A stretch of 64,000 bases of DNA from NCBI RefSeq assembly GCF_026241855.1, contig NZ_JAPJDC010000001.1, positions 2,852,001 through 2,916,000 of the forward strand. Direction: 5' to 3'. Below, piece after piece: positions 7,869-15,143 of the stretch. How positions within the stretch are numbered: position 1 is the stretch's first letter; the number at the start of each line of letters is the position of its first letter. The notes under the pieces were generated by a model that was not told where the DNA came from, searched no databases, and saw nothing but the letters and a program-made list of their open reading frames with translations. This DNA comes from Curtobacterium flaccumfaciens pv. betae (GTDB taxonomy: Bacteria; Actinomycetota; Actinomycetes; Actinomycetales; Microbacteriaceae). The position numbers and the translations under genes are program-made.

Positions 7869-9085
7869 GCAACCTCGGCACGGTCGTCCGGTTCGAGTTC
7901 GTCCGCGCGGTGAAGAAGCCCGCGTTCTGGATCGGCACGCTCGCGCTGCCGGTCGTCATCGTGGTCGTGTCGCTGCTCGTCGGCATCGGGCAGGCCGCCG
8001 GCACGAACTCCGTGGTGTCCGGGTCGTCCGCCACGAAGACCCCGTTCCACTACGTCGACGAGTCCGGCCTGGTGTCGGAGTCCGTGGCGGCGAAGTGGGG
8101 TGGGACGCCGTCCACCGATGCCACAGCCGACCGCGCCGCCGTCCGCTCCGGTGACCTCGACGCCTTCATCGCGTTCCCGTCGTCGCCGTCCACGACGGCC
8201 ATCCGGGTCGACGCCGCCGACCGGGGGCTCTTCGCCAACGGCGTGTACTCGTCGCTGGCCGAGCGGGTGCTCGAGCAGAGCGTCGCCGCCTCGGTCGACG
8301 ACCCCGAGACCGTGGAGCTGCTCCGCAGTCCACCCGCCACCGACGTCACCACCTACGCCGACGGCCGGGTCGCGCCGGGCTGGTTGTCCGTCGTGCCGCC
8401 GTTCCTGTTCGTCGCCGCGTTCTTCGGGCTCGTCATCCTGCTCGCCGCCCGGATGGTCACCGTCGTGGTCGAGGAGAAGGAGAACCGGATCTCCGAGATG
8501 ATCCTGACCACGGTGACCGCGGGCGACCTGATCCGCGGCAAGGTCATCGCGATGCTGCTCGTCGGCTTCGTGCAGGTCAGCGTGTTCGTCGTGCCCGGCC
8601 TGGTCGGGCTGCTCGTCGCCCTGCCGTTGGTGTCGTCGCAGCTCGGCGGGCTGACGGTCGACCCGTGGCGGATGGTGACCGGGGCGCTGCTGCTCGTCGG
8701 CGGGGTGCTGCTGGCGTCCGGGCTGTTCGTCGCCGTCGGGGCCGCCGTGCCGTCGATCAAGGACGCCTCGGCCCTGCAGTCGGCGGCGATCTTCGCGCTG
8801 ATCATCCCCCTGTACGCGGCGTTCTTCGTGATGACGACGCCGACGTCGCCAGTCGCGCAGTTCTTCACGTACTTCCCGACCTTCACGCCGATCACCGCGA
8901 TGGTGCGGAACGCCGTCGGGGCCCTGACCGTGACGGAGTCGGTGGTCTGCATCGTCGAGGTGTTCGTCGTCGCCGGGCTGCTGCTGTGGTTCGCGGAGTA
9001 CCTGTTCCGGCACTCGGTCGCGCAGTACGGGTCGAAGGTGACGGTGCGGCAGATGCTGTCGTGGCGGCGGGGGCGTCGGGGCTGA
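7865..9085 (+). CDS. ABC exporter permease (NatB-like, ABC2 family)
   Basis: A 406-residue membrane protein. One helix near residue 20-45 is followed by a soluble extracellular loop of about 130 residues, then five or more helices in the C-terminal half, which is the ABC2_membrane_3/NatB layout. The sequence VVEEKENRISEMILTTV before the second membrane block is the hallmark coupling segment of this family. Its start overlaps the ATPase stop, so the two form one exporter. The end lies inside a short tandem duplication. Confidence 0.87.
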   Translation: MSNLGTVVRFEFVRAVKKPAFWIGTLALPVVIVVVSLLVGIGQAAGTNSVVSGSSATKTPFHYVDESGLVSESVAAKWGGTPSTDATADRAAVRSGDLDAFIAFPSSPSTTAIRVDAADRGLFANGVYSSLAERVLEQSVAASVDDPETVELLRSPPATDVTTYADGRVAPGWLSVVPPFLFVAAFFGLVILLAARMVTVVVEEKENRISEMILTTVTAGDLIRGKVIAMLLVGFVQVSVFVVPGLVGLLVALPLVSSQLGGLTVDPWRMVTGALLLVGGVLLASGLFVAVGAAVPSIKDASALQSAAIFALIIPLYAAFFVMTTPTSPVAQFFTYFPTFTPITAMVRNAVGALTVTESVVCIVEVFVVAGLLLWFAEYLFRHSVAQYGSKVTVRQMLSWRRGRRG

Positions 9086-9131
9086 TCCCGCTGATCAGCC
9101 GGCGGGGCTGATCCCGCTGATCAGCCGGCGG
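9081..9131. repeat. 26-bp tandem duplication at convergent gene ends
   Basis: A 25-bp string beginning GCTGATCCCGCTGATCAGCC occurs at 9081-9105 and again, identical, at 9107-9131. The first copy contains the stop of the exporter permease and the second the stop of the minus-strand regulator; each copy carries stop codons for both strands. The embedded GCTGATCAGC palindromes could form overlapping hairpins and act as a two-way terminator. Confidence 0.8.
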
Positions 9132-9429
9132 CGATGCGGCGGAGCGCGTCCAGGTGGGCGGCCCAGACGGCCCGACCCGTCGCGGTCAGGGTGATCGACG
9201 TCCGGGGCGTCTTGCCCACGAAGCCCTTCCCCACCGACACGTAGCCGGCCGCCTCGAGCGCGGAGACCTGTTTGCTCAGCACCGAGTCGCTGACCTCGAC
9301 CGCGTCGCGCACCTCGCGGAACCCCAGGGTGCCGGCGCGGGTCAGGGCAGCGATCACCGAGAAGCGCACCGGGTGCTGCAGCAGGTCGTCGAGCTCGTGC
9401 CGGGGATGCACCCGGTCGGTGGTGCTCAC
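9121..9429 (-). CDS. Small winged-helix transcriptional regulator
   Basis: A 102-residue protein that is almost all winged helix: HPVRFSVIAALTRAGTLGFREVRDAVEVSDSVLSKQVSALEAAGYVSV resembles the DUF-type/MarR-like 'transcriptional regulator' seen beside small membrane proteins in actinobacteria, followed by GKTPRTSITLTATGRAVW as the wing. The GTG start overlaps the stop of the upstream gene by 4 bp, so both are co-transcribed and probably autoregulated through the repeats at 9889-9927. The signal is unknown. Confidence 0.85.
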   Translation of the reverse strand: MSTTDRVHPRHELDDLLQHPVRFSVIAALTRAGTLGFREVRDAVEVSDSVLSKQVSALEAAGYVSVGKGFVGKTPRTSITLTATGRAVWAAHLDALRRIAAG

Positions 9430-9860
9430 GAGCGGGCCTCGCGTGCCGCGCACACCAGGGCGACCAGCAGCACGAGCCCCGAGGTGATGCCCGACCAGAG
9501 CACCGAGCCGTGCACCCACCCGACCACGGCGATCGCCGCCAGGTAGGTGACCGCCCAGCTGACGATGTAGACGGTCCAGCGGCGGCTCCGGGCGAAGGCC
9601 GAGCGGCCGCGGATGCTCACCATGAAGAACACCACCAGGGCGAACAGGGCGACGAGGGTACCGACGTAGACGGCGGCGAACGCGTCCCCGGTCGTGAGCC
9701 CCATGCCGAGCGTGCCGAGCGACGTCGCGACGCCGAGCGCGGTGATGAACGTGACGTACGGCCAGCGGACGGCGTCGTGCGCTCGTCGGCCGATCCGGTC
9801 CGCCTGGTCGAGCAGTCGGGCCGCCTCCGCGGGTCCGGGTCGTGCGGTGGTGTTGTCCAT
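9426..9860 (-). CDS. Four-helix membrane protein of unknown function
   Basis: A 144-residue protein with a charged N-terminal segment of about 40 residues and then four predicted membrane helices: WPYVTFITALGVATSLGTLGM, AAVYVGTLVALFALVVFFM, VYIVSWAVTYLAAIAVVGW and LWSGITSGLVLLVALVCA. AGGGGA stands six bases before the ATG. It is co-transcribed with the winged-helix regulator, a common actinobacterial pairing in which the membrane protein function is not established. Confidence 0.82.
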   Translation of the reverse strand: MDNTTARPGPAEAARLLDQADRIGRRAHDAVRWPYVTFITALGVATSLGTLGMGLTTGDAFAAVYVGTLVALFALVVFFMVSIRGRSAFARSRRWTVYIVSWAVTYLAAIAVVGWVHGSVLWSGITSGLVLLVALVCAAREARS

Positions 9861-9888
9861 GGTGTCCCCTCTCGTTGACACCAGTGTT

Positions 9889-9927
9889 GCAAGGACTTTC
9901 CGGTTTGGCAAGTACTTTCCAAACCGG
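9889..9927. promoter_or_regulatory. Direct and inverted repeats, probable operator
   Basis: GCAAGGACTTTCC (9889-9901) and GCAAGTACTTTCC (9909-9921) match at 12 of 13 bases and repeat every 20 bp, about two helical turns. Around the second lies an inverted repeat CCGGTTTGG (9900-9908) and CCAAACCGG (9919-9927). They sit just upstream of the membrane-protein/regulator pair and are the likely binding sites of the small regulator. Confidence 0.55.
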
Positions 9928-9944
9928 ATGAATCGCCACTGCAC

Positions 9945-10577
9945 TCAGACGCGGACGGGCGCCTCGTCGAGGTCCCACGAGGGGACGGCATGCCGCTTCC
10001 ATCCCTGGCGCAGGGTGTTCGCCGCGCGGTCGAACTCGACCAGGACGTCGATGTGCGGGCGGACCAGCATCTGGATCTGCAGCCCCTCGTAGACCGAGAG
10101 CAGCTGTGTCGCAGCCTGGTACGCGGGGATGCCGGCCTCTTCCGAGCCCTTGTCGAAGTCGCGCTGCAGCCCGACGGTCAGCTGCTCGGCGTACTCTTCG
10201 AACCGCTTGCGGAACAGTTCGGCGAACCCGGACTCCGAGCTGGCCACGGTGATCAGCCCCGCGAGCACCCGGACGAGCCCGGGGTCAGCGACGTCCTCGG
10301 CCAGGGTCAGACGGACGTGCTCGATCGTGCACGTGGGCGGGTTCTTCCGCCGGGTCCCCCGCAGCTGCGCCCACCGGTCGTAGGTGACCAGGAGCAGGGC
10401 GTGCCAGGTCGGGAACAGCCGCTCGACGGTCTCGAGCGGGATGCCGGCCACCTCGGCGACGACCGCCGCGTCCACGGTGTCGAACGGGTGCAGCCGGTAG
10501 GCGCGGATGGCCGCGCGCACCGTGCGCTCTGCGAGGGACTCGTCGTCCTCGACGCGTTCGCCGTGCAGGGGTTCCAT
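9945..10577 (-). CDS. TetR-family transcriptional regulator
   Basis: A 210-residue protein. The N-terminal helix-turn-helix is visible in TVRAAIRAYRLHPFDTVDAAVVAEVAGIPLETVERLFPTWHALL (about residues 17-60), followed by a helical ligand-binding domain. The ATG at 10577 is chosen to give a normal N-terminus; an ATG at 10595 would add six residues, and neither has a strong ribosome site. The target and ligand are not evident. Its neighbours are a convergent-facing non-coding gap and the pnuC gene on the same strand. Confidence 0.82.
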   Translation of the reverse strand: MEPLHGERVEDDESLAERTVRAAIRAYRLHPFDTVDAAVVAEVAGIPLETVERLFPTWHALLLVTYDRWAQLRGTRRKNPPTCTIEHVRLTLAEDVADPGLVRVLAGLITVASSESGFAELFRKRFEEYAEQLTVGLQRDFDKGSEEAGIPAYQAATQLLSVYEGLQIQMLVRPHIDVLVEFDRAANTLRQGWKRHAVPSWDLDEAPVRV

Positions 10578-10667
10578 CCGACCATTGCAGCGCATTCCGG
10601 GCCGTTTGTCTCGTCCCAGAGCGGGGGCCGTGCTCCCGGCCGCGTCAGCGCGCCGGGACCACGGCGG

Positions 10668-11333
10668 TCAGCCGACGGTGACGGGCGCCGCCGGAGGCCG
10701 CACCCGCTGGCGCATCCACACGAAGAACCCGGTCAGGGTGAAGACGCCGTAGAAGACGTACATCAACCCGGAGGCGTAGTACCTGGCGGAGAACAGCAGC
10801 GGAACGCCGACCAGGTCGACCGCCACCCAGATGAGCCAGAACTCGACCCACCCCTTCGCCATGCCGTAGGTGGCCAGCAGCGATCCGACGAAGATCCACG
10901 CGTCGCTCCACACCGGCTCGTAGGACCCGAGCGCGCGGAAGACGGGGGTCAGCAGGGCGGTGCCGCCGACCAGGCCGACGACGAGCAGCAGACGGGTCCG
11001 CCAGGAGGCCCAGCGCGGGTCGATCACGGTCGTCGCGTCCTCGGGGCGGTGCGTCCACCGGTACCAGCCGTAGATGCTCACGATGATGAACATGACCTGA
11101 CGGCCGGCCTGCCCGAGCAGGTTGACGGGGTTCGGGGTGTCGAAGAGCGCGCCCATGAAGACGGTGAAGAGCAGGGCGTTGCCGACCAGTCCGACCGGCC
11201 AGGCCCAGACCTTCCGGCGCATGCCCCCGAGGGCGCTGAGCAGCCCGAAGACGTTGCCGATCACCTCGCGCCAGAGCACCGTCTGGTCGCCGATGACGAT
11301 CTGCGCGTCGAACAACCAGCGCACGATGTCCAT
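10668..11333 (-). CDS. pnuC: Nicotinamide mononucleotide/riboside transporter PnuC
   Basis: A 221-residue membrane protein with about seven helices. The family signatures are present: the N-terminal WREVIGNVFGLLSALGGMRRKVWAWPVGLVGNALLF, then QVMFIIVSIYGWYRW, and the C-terminal WVAVDLVGVPLLFSARYYASGLMYVFYG. PnuC carriers move nicotinamide riboside or NMN by facilitated diffusion for NAD synthesis. The start at 11333 is supported by GAGGAGG. No NadR/NrtR gene is adjacent and no convincing NAD or thiamine riboswitch is seen upstream. Confidence 0.88.
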   Translation of the reverse strand: MDIVRWLFDAQIVIGDQTVLWREVIGNVFGLLSALGGMRRKVWAWPVGLVGNALLFTVFMGALFDTPNPVNLLGQAGRQVMFIIVSIYGWYRWTHRPEDATTVIDPRWASWRTRLLLVVGLVGGTALLTPVFRALGSYEPVWSDAWIFVGSLLATYGMAKGWVEFWLIWVAVDLVGVPLLFSARYYASGLMYVFYGVFTLTGFFVWMRQRVRPPAAPVTVG

Positions 11334-11726
11334 GGGCCCTCCTCGTTTCCGGACGGTGCAACGACGCCGTGCGTACCGGCATTCCTTCTGTGATCGCTCC
11401 GCCCACGCGAAGCGCACACCCAGAAATCGGGGTACAAATCATGTCCTCCCTAGCGGGGACAAAAATGACCCCCGTTCTGGGGTCCGGGTGAACGCTCGTT
11501 CTCGCTTATCGGCACTTTGGGGGACAGGTAACGTCGACACCAGAGCGAGTCCAGCCCGCCCGAGCAGCAGCACATGCGCTCCGAGGCCCGGCGACCGCTC
11601 TCGGCACCGGTCAGCCGCGACCCCCTCCAACCACTGGGTCGATGACAACCTCCCCACCGGACACGACGCCCGAATGTCCCCGGTGGGCTTCAGCGTGCCC
11701 CGAGCACGCAGGAACGGATCCACCCC
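11334..11726. other. Intergenic region between pnuC and the exported-protein operon
   Basis: This 393-bp gap holds both divergent promoters. Its middle (about 11400-11530) is unusually A/T-rich. Seen here are CGGGG/CCCCG arms at 11454-11474 around ACAAAAATGAC, a possible -10 box TAACGT at 11529-11534 for the rightward operon, and a weak hairpin CCCACCGG/CCGGTGGG at 11653-11687. The resulting long leader (about 190 bp) of the exported-protein operon has no riboswitch that I recognise. Confidence 0.4.
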
Positions 11727-12281
11727 ATGCACAAGATCGTCACCGGTGCCATCGCCGGCGCAGCAGGCGTCGCACTCCTCCTCGGCGGCGCGGGCACGTT
11801 CGCGCTCTGGAACGCCAGCGCCTCGAGCGCCGCGTCCGCCGTGAGCGCCGGCACCCTGACGCTGAGCGCCAACAACGACGGTGCCTGGAGCGACATCACG
11901 AACGGTCGTTCCACCGCGATCGACCCGACGAAGGCCCTGATGGTCCCGGGCAACACGTTCCAGTTCACCCAGACGCTGAACATCGGCGCGACCGGCCAGG
12001 ACCTCAAGGCGAACCTGACCTACGCCAACCAGAGCATCACCGGTGACGCCGCGCTGCTCGCCGCCACGACGAAGACGCTGGCCGTCACCTCGACGAGCGC
12101 CTCGGTGGTGCAGTCCTCGTCGAACACGAACACCTTCGTCGTCTCGCCGTCCTCGTCCACGTCGACCGTCAAGGTCGTCTTCACGGTGACGCTCCCCTCG
12201 TCGGCGACCACCGGTCAGGGCGGCTCGATCAACCTCAGCGCGCTGGCCTTCACGCTCACCCAGACCGCGATCGGTTCCTGA
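11727..12281 (+). CDS. Exported protein with SipW-type signal peptide (TasA/camelysin-like)
   Basis: A 184-residue Ala/Ser/Thr-rich protein. The N-terminus MHKIVTGAIAGAAGVALLLG followed by GAGTFALWNASASSAAS has the hydrophobic core and ALWN motif of the alternate, SipW-dependent signal peptides. The mature part is predicted beta-sandwich, with repeated TLTLSANN, ANLTYAN and VKVVFTVTLP strands, as in TasA/camelysin proteins that form extracellular fibres in Bacillus. It is first of three such genes before a matching signal peptidase. Fibre formation is inferred from the family and context. Confidence 0.8.
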   Translation: MHKIVTGAIAGAAGVALLLGGAGTFALWNASASSAASAVSAGTLTLSANNDGAWSDITNGRSTAIDPTKALMVPGNTFQFTQTLNIGATGQDLKANLTYANQSITGDAALLAATTKTLAVTSTSASVVQSSSNTNTFVVSPSSSTSTVKVVFTVTLPSSATTGQGGSINLSALAFTLTQTAIGS

Positions 12282-12326
12282 TCCACCGATCGCACCCCAC
12301 CGACCACGACGACCAGGAGCAGGCAC

Positions 12327-12905
12327 ATGACCGCCACACCGCGGACGACGGGACGCCACCGCGCGGCCCGACGGCACCGCTGGGTGTGGCCGGTCGCGCT
12401 CGCCCTGGTCGTCGCGGTCGGAACAGCACTCCTCGGCACCGGCGGCACGTACGCGCTCTGGAACGGGACCGCCAGCACGGCGGCCACCACGGTGCGCTCC
12501 GCCACGGCGACCGTCAGCGTCAGCAGCACCACGGCGATGAACACCGCGGTCCTCGGGCCGGGCACGAGCGCCACCGGCACCTTCACGGTGCGGAACACCG
12601 GGTCGGTCCCGCTGTCGATGCGCGTCACGACGACGGCCTCGAAGTCGTCCGTCGCGGCGGCGACCGGTGAGCTGACGCTCCACCTCGTGATGGTGTCCTC
12701 GACCGCGAAGTGCGTGCCCGGGCTCACCGGCACGAGCGGGCGGCTCGCCACCTTCGACACCGGTACCGGGTCGTTCACCCTGCCGGCCGGGGTCAGCGGC
12801 ACCGCGTGCCTCGAGATGGCCCTCGACGCCGACGCCCCGCAGACCGTCGCCGGCGCCACCACCGACTTCACCCTCACCGTCACCGGAACGCAGGTCTCCG
12901 CATGA
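12327..12905 (+). CDS. Exported protein with SipW-type signal peptide
   Basis: A 192-residue secreted protein with an Arg/His-rich cytoplasmic start, a hydrophobic core VWPVALALVVAVGTALLG and the motif TYALWNGTASTAAT shared with its neighbours. The mature domain looks beta-rich and carries two Cys (KCVPG and TACLE) that could form a disulfide. CAGGAGCAGGCAC precedes the ATG. It overlaps the next gene by 4 bp, so its product probably works with the other two exported proteins at the cell surface. Confidence 0.8.
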   Translation: MTATPRTTGRHRAARRHRWVWPVALALVVAVGTALLGTGGTYALWNGTASTAATTVRSATATVSVSSTTAMNTAVLGPGTSATGTFTVRNTGSVPLSMRVTTTASKSSVAAATGELTLHLVMVSSTAKCVPGLTGTSGRLATFDTGTGSFTLPAGVSGTACLEMALDADAPQTVAGATTDFTLTVTGTQVSA

Positions 12906-13798
12906 ACCGCCGCCTCCGGCTCCTCGTCGCCGTGCTCCTCACCGTCCTGTTCGTCGGCGGTACCTCGAGCGCCGCGTGGGCACTGTGGAGCGCGGCGGGC
13001 ACCACCGCGGCGAGCACCACGGTCGGCACGGTCGCGGCGTCGATCAGCGGCACGAGCGCCCTCACCACGGCGTTCTCGTCGAGCGTCACCTCGACGACGA
13101 AGCCGATCACCCTGACCGACTCGGGCACCCTCGCCGGCACCGCCACCACCACGGTCTCCGTCGTGTCCGGCAGCTCGACCGCGCTCGCCAAGGCCGTCAC
13201 CGTCATCGCCTGGCCGGTCGCCTCGACCGCAGGCTGCACCACGAGCACGGCCGTGGGCACCGGGTCCGTCACCGGCACCTGGGCCTCGCTGCCGAGCATG
13301 AGCGCGAAGCTCGCCGCCGGCACCTCCGCCGTCTGGTGCACCCGCAGCACCCTGCAGTCGTCGGCCCCGGCCGGCTCGACCGCCAAGGTGAACGTCAACC
13401 TCACCGTCACGAGCGGCACCTGGACCTCGGGCGTCGTGGCGGGCGGCTTCACCCTGACCACCCCGGCAGCGGTCGTCGACACCACCCCCTCGCTGGTCTG
13501 CACCGACCACGGCGGTTGGTACGTCGAGATCCGGTGGGACGCCGCGAACCGCCCGGTGGACACCTGGTACGGGGCCTTCGTCGGCTCGACGCCGGTCGGG
13601 CAGAAGGCGCAGGACTACTCCGCGTTCATCACGATCGCGCCGCCGGACGTCCCCGCGAGCGCCGGCACCGCGGGCACGCTGACCGTCACCGTCAAGGTGC
13701 TCGACAGCGCCGGCAACCCCACGTCGACCGTCGCGGGTACCGGCAAGGTCACGCTCTTCACGCAGGACAACGGGGCGGCGATCCGATGCGGCGCATGA
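12902..13798 (+). CDS. Exported protein with SipW-type signal peptide, two-domain
   Basis: A 298-residue secreted protein; the start overlaps the previous stop (ATGA). The signal region MNRRLRLLVAVLLTVLFVGG leads to AAWALWSAAGTTAAS, again with the ALW motif. Residues about 40-190 resemble the mature parts of the two preceding proteins. The C-terminal 110 residues (from about DTTPSLVCTDHGGWYVEIRW) form an extra domain with Cys and Trp residues, perhaps a fibronectin-like fold. It could be a tip or anchor subunit of a surface fibre; that role is a guess from position and size. Confidence 0.78.
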   Translation: MNRRLRLLVAVLLTVLFVGGTSSAAWALWSAAGTTAASTTVGTVAASISGTSALTTAFSSSVTSTTKPITLTDSGTLAGTATTTVSVVSGSSTALAKAVTVIAWPVASTAGCTTSTAVGTGSVTGTWASLPSMSAKLAAGTSAVWCTRSTLQSSAPAGSTAKVNVNLTVTSGTWTSGVVAGGFTLTTPAAVVDTTPSLVCTDHGGWYVEIRWDAANRPVDTWYGAFVGSTPVGQKAQDYSAFITIAPPDVPASAGTAGTLTVTVKVLDSAGNPTSTVAGTGKVTLFTQDNGAAIRCGA

Positions 13799-14610
13799 GC
13801 ACCCCCACCCCGCGTACCGGCTGGCGCGCCGTCGTCCACGCCGTCGTGCTCGGTCTCAGCACCGGGCTCCTGCTGCTCGTCGCCGCCCTGGCGGTCGTGC
13901 TGATCGTCGTGCCGAAGGCCACTGGCTCGATGCCGCTCACCGTCCTGACGCAGTCGATGGAGCCGACCCTGCCGCCGGGGACGCTGCTCGTGGTCCGTCC
14001 GACCCCGATCGACGACATCCGGGTCGGCGACGTCGTCACCTACCAGATCGTGTCCGGCCAGCCCGCGGTCGTCAGCCACCGCGTGGTCTCGGTGTCGTCG
14101 TCGTCGGACGGCGAGCGGACCTTCGTGCTCAAGGGCGACAACAACGCCGAGGCCGACCCGGCACCGGTCACCGCCGTGCAGATCCGTGGCGTGGTCTGGT
14201 ACTCCGTGCCGGAGATCGGCATCGTCAACCAGGTCGTCAACGGGTCGCGGAGCTGGCTCATCCCCACGGTCGCCGGCGTGCTCCTGACGTACGGAGCGGT
14301 CATGATGAGCGCGGGCTTCGTGAGCGCCGCACGTCGTCGCCGCGCCCGCACCAGCCGCGCCCGCACGAGCCGCGTCGGCACCAGCCGCGGACGACGCAGC
14401 GCAGCGCACCACGTCGAGCGGACCACCAGCGAGAACAGGACCGAGACGACGACCACCACCCGGTCTAGGCTCGGTGGACGTGACGGACGGAGTGCAGCGG
14501 GCGCGGGAGCTCCTCGACGCGGCGGCCCGACGGCTCCGCGCCGCGGGCGTCCCGGACGAAGCACTCGGCGAGTACGTGCAGCCGAAGGCCGTCCTCGGGA
14601 TCCGTCGTGA
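13795..14610 (+). CDS. Signal peptidase I, SipW/ER type
   Basis: A membrane serine protease that would cleave the signal peptides of the three preceding proteins. The N-terminal helix (about 15-40) is followed by the catalytic Ser54 in TQSMEPTLPPG and, instead of the bacterial Lys, His95 in VVSHRVV, the ER/archaeal-type dyad; Asp115 in LKGDNN completes the active site. A second membrane helix (LIPTVAGVLLTYGAVMMSAG) and a basic tail with RTSRARTSRVGTSR repeats follow. The start overlaps the previous stop; an ATG at 13786 is an alternative. The reading frame runs 131 bp into the next gene, an unusually long same-strand overlap. Confidence 0.85.
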   Translation: MSTPTPRTGWRAVVHAVVLGLSTGLLLLVAALAVVLIVVPKATGSMPLTVLTQSMEPTLPPGTLLVVRPTPIDDIRVGDVVTYQIVSGQPAVVSHRVVSVSSSSDGERTFVLKGDNNAEADPAPVTAVQIRGVVWYSVPEIGIVNQVVNGSRSWLIPTVAGVLLTYGAVMMSAGFVSAARRRRARTSRARTSRVGTSRGRRSAAHHVERTTSENRTETTTTTRSRLGGRDGRSAAGAGAPRRGGPTAPRRGRPGRSTRRVRAAEGRPRDPS

Positions 14611-15007
14611 CCCGACGATGCGGCCCCTCGGCCGGGTGTGGCGGGTCGGAGCACTCCTGATCGGGTCGTCCCCCGAGACCGCAGGCCGTGTCTGGGCCAC
14701 CGGGTCGATCACCCGCGTCACCGAACCCGGTCGGTCGCAGTACCAGTCGGTCTCCGCCGAGGTCCGTCGCGCCTACCGAGCCGCCGCCGCGAAGGGGCAC
14801 TTCGGCGCCGGTGACACGGTGAACCACGGCGCCGTCCCGATCCCCGTCGACGACTCCCTGGTCGGCGCCGAGGGCGTGCTCGTCGTCATCGACGACGTGC
14901 CGTCGGTCCGGTGGTCTCCGACCGCCGGCGCCGCAGTCCCCCTCGCCGACTACCTGGACGACCGCGTCGGGCTGCTCGTCGATCCCCCGCGGGGCGCGAC
15001 CGACTGA
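14480..15007 (+). CDS. Conserved-looking protein of unknown function
   Basis: A soluble protein of about 175 residues with no signal peptide or membrane helix. The N-terminal half is helical (VQRARELLDAAARRLRAAG), the centre reads RVWRVGALLIGSSPETAGRVWATGSITRV and a conserved-looking GDTVNHGAVPIPVDDS follows. I do not recognise the family. Two in-frame GTG starts are possible (14474 and 14480); a TAGGCT -10 box at 14466-14471 suggests its own promoter inside the end of the signal peptidase gene, so it may be independent of the export operon. Confidence 0.65.
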   Translation: MTDGVQRARELLDAAARRLRAAGVPDEALGEYVQPKAVLGIRRDPTMRPLGRVWRVGALLIGSSPETAGRVWATGSITRVTEPGRSQYQSVSAEVRRAYRAAAAKGHFGAGDTVNHGAVPIPVDDSLVGAEGVLVVIDDVPSVRWSPTAGAAVPLADYLDDRVGLLVDPPRGATD

Positions 15008-15131
15008 CGCGGCACCGGGCACGGGCCCTGAACCGGCCGACCCCACACCGCAGCCCGTCCGCCGGACGCGATCCGGGCCTCCAGGCTGACCGGACCGACC
15101 ACGCGCCTGTCGCGACGTCACCCGGTCCCGA

Positions 15132-15137
15132 TAGTGT
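15132..15137 (+). promoter_or_regulatory. -10 box of the acetyltransferase gene, probably leaderless
   Basis: TAGTGT is followed by CGGAAC and then the GTG start at 15144. The six-base gap and lack of a ribosome site suggest a leaderless transcript. Confidence 0.5.
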
Positions 15138-15143
15138 CGGAAC

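Noticed and set aside
11334..11500. NAD or TPP riboswitch before pnuC
   Set aside because: No conserved TPP (CTGAGA/ACCTGA) or recognisable NAD-II element could be found on the minus strand of this leader.
11500..11726. Cyclic-di-GMP riboswitch before the exported-protein operon
   Set aside because: The leader is long enough, but the GEMM core strings are absent.
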